Positions 7,012 to 13,518 of a DNA stretch of 14,685 nt are shown here, one piece after another. Below the pieces are notes generated by a model that was given only the letters and a program-made list of their open reading frames with translations, was not told the origin of the DNA and made no database searches. Within the stretch, counting starts at the first letter, position 1. Each line of letters begins with the position of its first letter. Made by a program: the position numbers and the translations under genes. This DNA comes from an uncultured Collinsella sp. (GTDB lineage Bacteria > Actinomycetota > Coriobacteriia > Coriobacteriales > Coriobacteriaceae): positions 1 to 14,685 of the forward strand of contig CALINZ010000130.1 of NCBI GenBank assembly GCA_938045085.1, written 5' to 3'.

Positions 7012-7914
7012 TTACTTTTTATCGGCGGTCAAGGGAAGCTTTTCCGCCGACACATCCAGGCCATAGCGATAGCTGATGGCATCGACAGGACAGGCCCCGA
7101 TGCACTTTCCGCACCGGATACATTCGGCATGATTGGGCGCGCGGACCACATCAACGTCCATCTGACAAACCCTTGAGCACTTGCCGCACGAGACACATTT
7201 GCACGCGTCAACCTGAATCCCCAACAAGGACACCCTATTCATGAGCGCATAGAATGCGCCGAGCGGGCAAATCCATTTGCAGAAGGGGCGGTAGAACAAA
7301 ACACTCAGCACTACCACGGCAATGAGAACGACAAGTTTCCAAGTAAAGAGATGTCCCAACGCAGATCGAATGCCGGCATTGGCAATGGCCAGCGGAATGG
7401 CGCCCTCGAGCACACCCTGTGGACAGATGTACTTGCAAAAGAACGGGTCCCCCATCCCCACATCGTTAACCACCAAGACGGGCAGCAGCACCACGGCAAA
7501 CAGCAGCACGACGTATTTGATGTACGTGAGCGGCTTAAGCTTTTTCGTGGAAAGCTTTTTGCCGGGAATCTTATGAAGCAGCTCCTGCAGCCAGCCAAAC
7601 GGGCACAGAAAGCCGCATACAAAGCGTCCCAGCAGCACGCCGAGCAAAATGAGCGTACCGGTGACGTAGTAAGAAAAGTTGAACTTGGATGAACCTACCA
7701 CCGACTGGAACGACCCGATGGGGCACGCACCCGATGCCGCGGGGCACGAATAGCAATTAAGTCCAGGTACGCAGACTGTTTTCCCCGCGCCCTGATAGAT
7801 GCCGCCTTTGGCAAAGTTTGACAGGTGAATATTGGTGACCAGCGTCGCCGCCGCCTGAATGAATCCGCGAAATCGGGCCAAAACATGCGACGCAGTGTTT
7901 TCTCTTTTATCCAA
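7012..7914 (-). CDS. Polytopic 4Fe-4S membrane protein (NapH/NosR-like)
   Basis: A 300-residue protein if translation starts at the TTG at 7914-7912. The N-terminal part has a Cys cluster at 48-64 (CVPGLNCYSCPAASGACP). Membrane helices near 83-100, 133-150 and 192-208 are each bordered by CxxxCP motifs (CGFLCP 100-104, CKYICP 160-165, CKWICP 212-217). Two ferredoxin-like clusters follow at 238-250 (CKCVSCGKCSRVC) and 265-275 (CIRCGKCIGAC), ready to bind two [4Fe-4S] centres. It most likely passes electrons across the membrane to the thioredoxin lipoprotein encoded next. No ATG fits the N-terminus. The TTG has GGAG 10 bases upstream and overlaps the end of the CXXC peptide gene by 8 bases, suggesting translational coupling. 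A longer open frame to 8001 only runs antiphase through that gene. Confidence 0.85.
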   Translation of the reverse strand: MDKRENTASHVLARFRGFIQAAATLVTNIHLSNFAKGGIYQGAGKTVCVPGLNCYSCPAASGACPIGSFQSVVGSSKFNFSYYVTGTLILLGVLLGRFVCGFLCPFGWLQELLHKIPGKKLSTKKLKPLTYIKYVVLLFAVVLLPVLVVNDVGMGDPFFCKYICPQGVLEGAIPLAIANAGIRSALGHLFTWKLVVLIAVVVLSVLFYRPFCKWICPLGAFYALMNRVSLLGIQVDACKCVSCGKCSRVCQMDVDVVRAPNHAECIRCGKCIGACPVDAISYRYGLDVSAEKLPLTADKK

Positions 7915-8053
7915 TTCCGATACACTCCAAGCACAGCCTAATCGCTTTGGCCAGCACGGCATCCGCCTCGCCACGCATAACACCAAAGCACACCATGGCA
8001 ATTCCGACGATCAACAAAGCGACCTGTACCACGGGTTTTACCGCTTTGAACAA
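7907..8053 (-). CDS. CD1871A-like CXXC small membrane protein (48 aa)
   Basis: A 48-residue protein starting at TTG (8053-8051), with AAGGAG at 8067-8062 giving an ideal 8-base spacing. It has one hydrophobic helix (VVQVALLIVGIAMVCFGVM) followed by RGEADAVLAKAIRLCLECIGIG. The closing CxxC with the IGIG tail, the RGE motif after the helix and the length resemble the short CXXC proteins called the CD1871A family, which as I recall occur beside 4Fe-4S and thioredoxin-fold genes in anaerobes. The function is unknown; it may dock to or pass electrons between the Fe-S membrane protein and the lipoprotein. It is the first gene of the operon and overlaps the next by 8 bases. The TTG start and short length make it easy to overlook. 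A GTG at 8062 is a poorer start because it overlaps the ribosome site. Confidence 0.8.
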   Translation of the reverse strand: MFKAVKPVVQVALLIVGIAMVCFGVMRGEADAVLAKAIRLCLECIGIG

Positions 8054-8085
8054 CCTGACCACTCCTTTCGTTACGCGACCATTGG

Positions 8086-8113
8086 ACCATATCGGCTATA
8101 AAATCCGTGTTAA
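8086..8113 (-). promoter_or_regulatory. Candidate promoter of the CXXC/4Fe-4S/thioredoxin operon
   Basis: On the minus strand TTAACA (8113-8108) and TATGGT (8091-8086) are separated by 16 bases, about 33 bases before the TTG start. The divergent response-regulator gene must also be transcribed from this interval; a TATAAA at 8097-8102 on the plus strand lies inside the same sequence but has no good -35. The two promoters would overlap. Confidence 0.45.
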
Positions 8114-8143
8114 GCGCGATTTGGAATGTGCAAGGAGACTGTT

Positions 8144-8818
8144 ATGCGTATTTTGATCGTCGAAGACGAGCGAGCACTGTGCGATGCAATCGCGCGCAGC
8201 TTGCGAAACTTGGCGTACAGCGTCGACTGCTGTCACGATGGACGGGAGGCGCTCGACCTGCTGGGCATCGAAGTCTTTGACCTCGTGGTACTCGACCTCA
8301 ATCTTCCCCATGTCGACGGCATGACCGTGCTCAGGGAACTTAGGAAAACCGATTGCGAGACCAAGGTACTGATTCTGTCCGCGCGTGGCGAAGTATCCGA
8401 TAAAGTCGCCGGACTCGATGCCGGCGCCAACGATTACCTTACCAAGCCGCTTCATCTGGACGAACTTGCGGCAAGGATCCGCAGCCTTACCCTCAGGCGC
8501 TTCGCACAAAGCGACATAGTATTAACCTGCAGAAAGCTCAGCTTTGACACCAAGGCGCGCATCGCTTCCGTGGACAGTGAAGCTCTATCTCTTACACGCA
8601 AGGAAACGGGAATCTTGGAATACCTGATGCTTAATCAGGGGCGACCGGTAAGCCAAGAGGAGCTTATCGAGCACGTTTGGGATAGCAGCGTGAACAGCTT
8701 TAGCAACGCAACCCGCGTTCATATCTCGTCGCTCCGAAAAAAGTTGCGCAGCGCTTTGGGATACGACCCGATTCGCAATCGGATTGGAGAGGGCTACGTT
8801 ATGGAGGACAGTGAATGA
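8144..8818 (+). CDS. OmpR/PhoB-family response regulator
   Basis: A 224-residue protein. Residues 1-115 are a receiver domain with acidic pocket Glu7/Asp8, phospho-acceptor Asp51 (VVLDLNLPHVDG), switch Ser79 and Lys101 (TKPLHLDELAARI). Residues 125-224 are a winged-helix DNA-binding domain (LSLTRKETGILEYLMLNQG; RVHISSLRKKL; RNRIGEGYVM). The ATG at 8144 has AAGGAG 6 bases upstream, so this is preferred over an in-frame ATG at 8126. The stop overlaps the kinase start by 4 bases (ATGA), a typical coupled pair. The gene is divergent from the CXXC/4Fe-4S/thioredoxin operon with about 90 bases between starts, so that operon is a plausible target. No specific box was identified. Confidence 0.95.
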   Translation: MRILIVEDERALCDAIARSLRNLAYSVDCCHDGREALDLLGIEVFDLVVLDLNLPHVDGMTVLRELRKTDCETKVLILSARGEVSDKVAGLDAGANDYLTKPLHLDELAARIRSLTLRRFAQSDIVLTCRKLSFDTKARIASVDSEALSLTRKETGILEYLMLNQGRPVSQEELIEHVWDSSVNSFSNATRVHISSLRKKLRSALGYDPIRNRIGEGYVMEDSE

Positions 8819-9954
8819 AAAGGCTTTCGCTGCAATGGCGCATAACGATTATGACGGCACTGCTCACGTGTGCGGCATGCGTGCTGACGAACTGCCTGGT
8901 CGGCTATACGGGCATGCGCTACATGGATGCCATCGGCAGTGACATCTCGGCCTTTACCGCAACCGGCGAAGATTCGCCCCAGGCGTTCGACCCAACGAAA
9001 GCGACCCTCGATAACGAGGTTACGATCGTCGTAAACGACGCACAGGAGTCTTTTGGCACGACAGCCTGGTGCATCACGGCTGGAATCACACTCCTTGGCG
9101 GCGTGCTGGCATACTTTGTGAGCGGCCGTGCACTCAAACCGCTACGGGCTTTTGCAGCCCAGGTTGAGCGTGTGCAGCCTGACAACCTAAGCGAAATCAG
9201 GCTCAGTGAAGATGTGCCCACCGAGTTACAACGATGCAGCGCCTCTTTCAACGACATGATCGCCCGTCTTGGCGAAGGGTTCTCTGCACAGCGTCAGTTT
9301 ACCGGCAACGCCGCACACGAGCTGCGCACCCCGCTCGCCCTTATGCAAGCACAGATTGAACTATTCATCTCCGAGCACTCCGGTTTGCAACCCGAAACAG
9401 CCGAGCTGCTCGGCCTGCTACAAGAACAAACCGAGCGCATGTCGCGGATGACCAAGGTATTGCTCGAGATGAGTGAGCTCCACAGCGTTCCTTGCGAGGA
9501 CGATGTTGAACTTGGTCCCTTGTCCGAAGAGGTCCTCACCGACCTTGCGCCACTTGCCGAAAATAAGGGCATAGCCCTCAATTGTGCTGGAGACGCTTTA
9601 GTAATCGGGAGCGACACGCTCCTCTATCGGCTGGTGTTTAATCTGGTCGAAAACGCCATCCATTACAGCCGCTCCGGCTCGACTGTCAACGTCTCCATCA
9701 GCGACAGCGACAGCCATGTGCTCCTGCGAGTCAAAGATGAGGGCCCGGGAATACCCAAGCAGTACCGAGAGAGCATCTTCCAGCCGTTCTTTCGTCTAGA
9801 CAAATCCCGCAGCAGGGCATACGGCGGCGCAGGACTCGGACTAGCGCTCGTTTGGGAGATTGCAGCGCTTCACGGTGGCACGGTAGAGGTCGAAGCAAGT
9901 TCCGAAAACGGGACCACCATGCTCGTGACCCTCTCAAAGGGGGCCACCACGTGA
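8815..9954 (+). CDS. Sensor histidine kinase partnered with the response regulator
   Basis: A 379-residue membrane kinase. Helix 1 is at about 11-34 and helix 2 at about 84-103, leaving a short external loop of about 50 residues. A HAMP-like linker follows (RALKPLRAFAAQVERV). The dimerisation/phospho-acceptor box is NAAHELRTPLALM with His168. The ATP-binding domain shows the N box NLVENAIHYS (276-285), G1 DEGPGIP (308-314), an FQPFFRLD F box and G2 GGAGLGLAL (337-345). All catalytic motifs are intact. The sensor loop is too small for a ligand-binding fold, so sensing may occur in the membrane; helix 1 carries three Cys residues. The stop codon is followed in the same frame by an arginase-like remnant, so the intergenic region after the kinase has been rearranged. 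Confidence 0.95.
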   Translation: MKRLSLQWRITIMTALLTCAACVLTNCLVGYTGMRYMDAIGSDISAFTATGEDSPQAFDPTKATLDNEVTIVVNDAQESFGTTAWCITAGITLLGGVLAYFVSGRALKPLRAFAAQVERVQPDNLSEIRLSEDVPTELQRCSASFNDMIARLGEGFSAQRQFTGNAAHELRTPLALMQAQIELFISEHSGLQPETAELLGLLQEQTERMSRMTKVLLEMSELHSVPCEDDVELGPLSEEVLTDLAPLAENKGIALNCAGDALVIGSDTLLYRLVFNLVENAIHYSRSGSTVNVSISDSDSHVLLRVKDEGPGIPKQYRESIFQPFFRLDKSRSRAYGGAGLGLALVWEIAALHGGTVEVEASSENGTTMLVTLSKGATT

Positions 9955-9960
9955 TCCGAC

Positions 9961-10452
9961 TGTCCAGGGGTCCCACTCGGCATTGCGAAACGCGTCCCAA
10001 AACTTGGACATGAGAAATGGGAGGCAGTTCGCATCTGTGCCGAGGACGAAGTCCTGGCGGGAATTCAGGATGCGCAGAGGAAGCTTACGGCAGAAAACCC
10101 CGACAGAGTCGTGACCGTCGGCGGCAACTGTATGGCGTCGCTTGCCCTCTTCGATTACCTGCACGGGAAATACGAGAACGTTGGAATCGTCTGGATCTAT
10201 GCGCATCCGGATGTATCCACGCTGAATGATGGCTACCCCAACGCTCACGCCATGGTACTTGGCAACCTTTTGGAACAGGGTGCACCGCAACTCGTTTCGC
10301 GGATGCGGCATCCGGTGTTTAAGCCGAGCGATGTCCTGCATGTCGGGCTACAGCAGCTCCACGACTATCAGGAAGTTTGCTTAAACAAGCATAGGTGTTG
10401 CGGTTTTAGCCGATGTCCTCATGGAGGAAAACGACATGCTGGGTCTGTCTGA
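9961..10452 (+). pseudogene. Arginase/ureohydrolase-family remnant
   Basis: The frame 9955-10449 stays open for 165 codons but has no credible start; it begins right after the kinase stop in the same frame. It reads GVPLGIAKRVPKLGHEKWEA, then NPDRVVTVGGNCMASLALFD, VGIVWIYAHPDVSTLNDGYP and NAHAMVLGNLLEQG. This follows the ureohydrolase pattern of a GG(N/E)-x motif, then (W)IDAHPD, then a second acidic/His motif. The usual DAHPD has become YAHPD, losing a metal-ligand Asp. The N-terminal 50-70 residues and the whole C-terminal part with the last metal motif are missing. Around 10385-10397 similarity passes to another frame (VAVLADVLMEENDMLGLSD, ending at TAA 10453-10455), indicating an indel or junction. 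Non-functional. Confidence 0.7.
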
Positions 10453-10455
10453 TTA

Positions 10456-10980
10456 AAGTCCAACAGTTTCCATGAGGCATCTAGCACGGTAAAAGCTAAA
10501 GACCCGGGAGACCCCAAACTGTCAACCATCTTTACGGGTGCAAGGGAAACGGGCAAGACAGCCCCCTCTCGCTCCTATCCGAAACGGCGCTTGAACACGG
10601 CTGGATTGCAGCGAATGTCTCCGCCATGCCCGGCATGCTCGAAGATATCATCGAGCACACAAAGGAGGCCGCAGGCCGTTACCTCTCGCAGCCCCATACA
10701 CGCGTGAGCGGAGTTCAAGTTGGGCAGCGGGGCGGTTTAGCGCGCCAATATAATCAAATCGTGCACTTCCATAGCCTCTCGTCTACGTGGTGTACCGTCG
10801 TCTCCCCTTTTATCAGAGTTGGGCGATTTCAGGCACCCGAGCTGAACTCAAATTGAACTCAACGATGCCTTATCGGTCGAGGGCGTCCTAGCGAGAATAT
10901 ACAGAGGCGCACATTTCGCAGGGAACCTCCCATTCGTTATCATATCGGGATGCTGTCAAGGCAGCGTCAATGCGTTCGAC
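10456..10980 (+). pseudogene. Frameshifted AAA-type ATPase remnant
   Basis: Readable fragments occur in successive frames. At 10456-10563 the frame gives DPKLSTIFTGARETGKTA with Walker A GARETGKT. After the C-run at 10562-10566 the frame shifts by one and gives LSLLSETALEHGWIAANVSA and then MPGMLEDIIEHTKEAAGRYL (to about 10680). It continues to a TGA at 10854-10856, beside a duplicated GAACTCAA, and a third frame (10858-10980) gives LNDALSVEGVLARIYRGAHF with a hydrophobic strand. The order resembles the stand-alone ATP-binding proteins common in gut Actinobacteria, where a GxRGxGKT loop is followed by LEHGW and a MLEDII-like helix. No start codon or ribosome site is visible. It is broken in at least two places, with the 3' end truncated against the minus-strand gene beginning at 10981. 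Confidence 0.65.
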
Positions 10981-11664
10981 CTACACCTTCTCGCTTTTCG
11001 AGGCCTCGTCTGCAGGACCATCGGAATCGATACGGAATCGATCGGCATACCATTCATCCGAAGCAATCACCTTATGGAGCATCTGGAGATGCAGGTCGAC
11101 ATAGTGGCAGAACGCCTTGCCGCATTCCACGAGAGGCGCATTGTTTCTCTCGTTGGGCTCGGCTCCAAAATTAAACTCGACCTCATAGCCCTCCCCAGGC
11201 ACACCCATGCTCGGCAGAACATCAATGGAGAAGTGGACGAATCCAGACGTCACCTTGTATACATCTTTTACCTTTGGATCGAACTTCTCGAGTAAGTCTT
11301 GAAGTCTTCCATCGGACATCTTCTCACCCGAGAAATCTTTCAGCTTGTTCACAGGCACACCTTGAAACACCTGCTTGAGAAAGTCATCCTGGTCTTCGGC
11401 GGCGAATAATGCGAATGTCCGCAGGCAGACTCCAACCTGTGCGCGGAGAAGCTGGGCGACGCAAACAAGATTCCTCGACTCGAGCATGGAGATGAATCCG
11501 TCTATCAGTCTCATCGCATACTCAGAGGAGGATGCCAGATATAGATCCCATTGGGTAAAGTCGCCGTTCATGAAGGGAATCACTGCATTGCGCTCGGCGA
11601 CTCTCAAGGCACTCAGGCTTTGTTCTATTTTCTCAGCTTCTTGTTTGAACTGTTCGCTATCCAA
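10981..11664 (-). CDS. Hypothetical protein, 227 aa, possibly DUF5677/HEPN-like
   Basis: A soluble, mostly helical protein without signal peptide or membrane helix. Its family is not recognised with certainty. The segment LLRAQVGVCLRTFALF (72-87) and the later YKVTSGFVHFS (136-146) resemble the spaced Arg-containing helix and the (Y)xxLSxxVHxS motif of DUF5677-like helical proteins, which are related to HEPN folds; this is a weak suggestion. The only start in the frame is TTG at 11664 (a TGA lies 11 codons upstream), with GGGGG 4 bases before it. The gene stands alone between the ATPase debris and a possible terminator, and is visibly poorer in G and C than the padR operon. Isolation, base composition and decayed neighbours suggest an acquired accessory gene. 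Confidence 0.7.
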   Translation of the reverse strand: MDSEQFKQEAEKIEQSLSALRVAERNAVIPFMNGDFTQWDLYLASSSEYAMRLIDGFISMLESRNLVCVAQLLRAQVGVCLRTFALFAAEDQDDFLKQVFQGVPVNKLKDFSGEKMSDGRLQDLLEKFDPKVKDVYKVTSGFVHFSIDVLPSMGVPGEGYEVEFNFGAEPNERNNAPLVECGKAFCHYVDLHLQMLHKVIASDEWYADRFRIDSDGPADEASKSEKV

Positions 11665-11696
11665 AATGCCCCCAAATGCCGGCTTCTCAACAAATC

Positions 11697-11731
11697 AAAA
11701 AAGCAGGAGAGACAGAGATTAGGTTCCTGCT
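11697..11731 (-). terminator. Possible intrinsic terminator upstream of the hypothetical gene
   Basis: On the minus strand AGCAGGA (11731-11725) can pair with TCCTGCT (11708-11702) over a 16-base loop, followed by TTTTTT (11702-11697). The loop is long, but the U-tract is well placed to end transcripts coming from the padR operon or the 31-codon ORF. Confidence 0.4.
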
Positions 11732-11820
11732 CCACTGAACCCGCGCTTCCAGTCGAGACACTCCTCCTCGAAGATCTCCCCAGAGTCCCGTCTCTCGCGC
11801 CCCTCACGGAACTGTCCATA

Positions 11821-11916
11821 TCAGTGTAGCCAATCCAAGCACAGCCCCACCGCACGGCCCAGTCGCTTCCGGTCCTGCGTGGCCCCATGAAGGCGGAAGG
11901 GCGTGGTTGTCGTCAT
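11821..11916 (-). CDS. Possible 31-residue small protein
   Basis: ATG at 11916-11914 is preceded by AGGAGAAAGGA, with AAAGGA 5 bases upstream, a strong ribosome site. The product begins MTTTTPFRLHGATQDRKRLG and ends RAVGLCLDWLH. It is basic, with no membrane helix and no recognised family. Its tail (RAVGLCLDW) faintly resembles the KAIRLCLEC tail of the CXXC peptide at 7907-8053, and the DNA shares TCCAAGCACAGCC in the same place. It may be a real small protein, the decayed end of a longer gene or chance. Confidence 0.35.
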   Translation of the reverse strand: MTTTTPFRLHGATQDRKRLGRAVGLCLDWLH

Positions 11917-12076
11917 CGCGTTCCTTTCTCCTCATACCTTTTGGGCATGCGTCACGGGCCCCCGCGCGGCGCCGAGAGCGAATCGGCGCAGGCTTGGGGC
12001 CAGTTGCGTAGAGGTTGAGGTTCGGGTTTCGCCGGCTTACGCAGCTTGGCGGGCAGAGCGCCCGGGCTCGCTGCGC

Positions 12077-12331
12077 CTAGGGCGCGGCGGGATCCGCGAC
12101 GCCGGAGGTGTCGATCTCGCCCAGATTGGCGAGCTGCTCGATGAGGGGGAGGCCCATCGGGTCGTCCACCTCGACGCCGCCGAGCACGATGGTGCTGTCG
12201 CGCGTGTCGATTTGGGTTGTGAACACGGCCGGGTCGAAGCCCGAAGCGATAAAGCCAATGCCCGCGAGGACTACACCCGCGGCAACGAGCCCGCCCGCCA
12301 CGGCGAGGTAGATCTTCTTCGCGCTGGTCAT
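12077..12331 (-). CDS. Small membrane-anchored protein, third gene of padR operon
   Basis: An 84-residue protein: a short N-terminus (MTSAKKIY), one hydrophobic helix (LAVAGGLVAAGVVLAGIGFI), then an acidic tail (TTQIDTRDSTIVLGGVEVDD; GLPLIEQLANLGEIDTSGV). The start ATG at 12331 has AAAGGAG 8 bases upstream; a GTG three codons earlier overlaps that site. It begins 15 bases after the DUF1700 gene. In padR/DUF1700 operons the third gene is often a DUF4097-type membrane protein of 250 or more residues, and a tail with IDTRDSTIVLGG would suit its N-terminus. This copy may therefore be shortened. The 160 bases after its stop are very GC-rich with no clear gene or terminator. Confidence 0.65.
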   Translation of the reverse strand: MTSAKKIYLAVAGGLVAAGVVLAGIGFIASGFDPAVFTTQIDTRDSTIVLGGVEVDDPMGLPLIEQLANLGEIDTSGVADPAAP

Positions 12332-12346
12332 GGTACTCACTCCTTT

Positions 12347-12970
12347 CTACGCCGCGAGATGCGCGGCAGCGCCGCCCTTCTCGCCCTTGCCCTTCCAGAA
12401 GGGCGAGGCGGCCTTCCTCGCCCAGAGCGCCGAAAGGCGCGCAATTTGTTTTAAGGCGGCCCAAGCGCCAGCACCAACGAAGAGCGCCACGCCGACGAGG
12501 CCGAGCCCCACGCCCGCCGAGGCGAGGGCGTACGGGAAGTGGCCGATGGTGACGCCGCTTACGGCAAGCAGGAGCTCAACTACGCCCACGCCCCCGAGTG
12601 CCGCCGCGACGATCCACACGCAGAGTGCCAGCAGCCAGATGCAGATATAGACCGTGACGGCCACGGCGGCGAAGGCGGCGAGCAGCGGCACCCACACCGG
12701 GGAGCCCACGATGGTCAGCACCCACAGCAGCGTGGTGCTGCGCCGGCGCGTCCTCGCGATCGCGCGCGGCACGGCGGGCAGGTCGTCGAGCGTGGCCTCC
12801 GCCACCTCGCCGGGTGTGCCCATGGCGGCCACGGCCTCCTCCTCGCTCATACCGTCCTCCATGCGGTCAGCGATGGCCTCCGCATAGAACGCCTTGGTCT
12901 CCTCCACCTGCTCGGCCGGCAGGCAGGCGAGCAGCTCGCCCAACCGGCCCAGAAACTCATCGCGCGTCAT
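12347..12970 (-). CDS. DUF1700 / HAAS-domain membrane protein
   Basis: A 207-residue protein. Residues 1-60 (MTRDEFLGRLGELLACLPAE; TKAFYAEAIADRMEDGMSEE; EAVAAMGTPGEVA) form the short helical HAAS-like domain typical of DUF1700 proteins. Residues 82-180 are membrane-embedded, probably four helices. The C-terminus is Lys/Gly/Ala-rich (KGKGEKGGAAAHLAA). Family members are regularly co-transcribed with PadR regulators and are thought to work with them in envelope-stress or drug-response control; the mechanism is not established. The ATG at 12970 has GAGGGGG 6 bases upstream and lies inside the end of the padR gene (14-base overlap), indicating translational coupling. Confidence 0.85.
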   Translation of the reverse strand: MTRDEFLGRLGELLACLPAEQVEETKAFYAEAIADRMEDGMSEEEAVAAMGTPGEVAEATLDDLPAVPRAIARTRRRSTTLLWVLTIVGSPVWVPLLAAFAAVAVTVYICIWLLALCVWIVAAALGGVGVVELLLAVSGVTIGHFPYALASAGVGLGLVGVALFVGAGAWAALKQIARLSALWARKAASPFWKGKGEKGGAAAHLAA

Positions 12971-13277
12971 GGTGCGCCCCCTCAACGTATGCGTAAATCT
13001 CCCGTACGGACGGCCACTCGGCCAGGAACTCCTCGATGCGTGCTCGCCCGTCGTCCGTGATGCGGTAGTACCGGCGCAGCCGCCCGTTGTGCTCGGCGGA
13101 GCGCGCCGTGATGCACCCGGCTTTCTCCAGGCGCTTGAGCAGCGGGTAGAGCGTCGACTCCGTGAGCCCCATGCTCGCCGGTACGTCCTTCACGATCTGG
13201 TAGCCGTAGGACTCCTCGCCGGAGACGGCCGCGAGCACGCAGGCCTCCAGGAAGCCGCGCTTCATCTGTGCCTCCAT
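12957..13277 (-). CDS. PadR-family transcriptional regulator
   Basis: A 106-residue winged-helix protein of the short PadR class. It shows MKRGFLEACVLAAVSGEESY (N-terminal helix), GYQIVKDV, GLTESTLYPLLKRLEKAGCI (recognition helix region, the family hallmark TLYPLLKRLE) and the wing GRLRRYYRITDDGRARIEEF. The ATG at 13277 follows AGGAGG by 6 bases; the in-frame starts at 13298 and 13265 are less well placed. It is the first gene of the padR-DUF1700-small membrane protein operon. PadR proteins often repress their own operon, and the AT-rich, TATAC-rich sequence just upstream is a natural operator candidate. The operon is strikingly GC-rich compared with the genes to its left. Confidence 0.93.
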   Translation of the reverse strand: MEAQMKRGFLEACVLAAVSGEESYGYQIVKDVPASMGLTESTLYPLLKRLEKAGCITARSAEHNGRLRRYYRITDDGRARIEEFLAEWPSVREIYAYVEGAHHDAR

Positions 13278-13298
13278 CCGCACACCTCCTCTCGTCAT

Positions 13299-13328
13299 AT
13301 ACTATGCTATACACACTATACGATGCAA
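13299..13328 (-). promoter_or_regulatory. Promoter and probable operator of the padR operon
   Basis: On the minus strand TTGCAT (13328-13323) lies 18 bases before TAGTAT (13304-13299), or 17 bases before ATAGTA. The spacer is filled with GTATAG, TGTATAG and CATAGTATATG elements (13296-13322), an AT island inside GC-rich sequence. Such TATAC-like repeats could bind PadR and give autoregulation. Confidence 0.5.
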
Positions 13329-13518
13329 GGTATTAGACGTCAACTCTCATCGCGAAGATTCTCCGGCCCCTGCGCGCTGCGAACGTGATGTCGCGGGGCG
13401 GTTGGCATTATGCATGAAACGTCAAGTAACGCTCTTTTGATCCACTTCCACTCGGCCCCATTCGCCTTGTACAACGCCCCCTTTCAACCTTGGGTTCAAG
13501 AGAGCCGCTAGGCTGGAC

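Noticed and set aside
7915..8001. N-terminal extension of the 4Fe-4S protein to an ATG at 8001
   Set aside because: The extra residues are read antiphase through the CXXC peptide gene and are Cys/Trp/Arg-rich noise; the TTG at 7914 fits the family N-terminus better.
12052..12076. GC-rich inverted repeat after the small membrane protein gene
   Set aside because: Arms pair imperfectly (about 7 of 9) and no U-tract follows, so a terminator cannot be supported.
11952..12464. 170-codon minus-strand frame
   Set aside because: Arg/Pro/Gly-rich product in another frame over the DUF1700 end and the small membrane protein; typical GC-rich shadow.
13410..13511. 33-codon ORF starting MHETSSNALLIHFHS
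   Set aside because: No ribosome site near the ATG and no recognisable family; kept out as probably chance within the 190-base gap.
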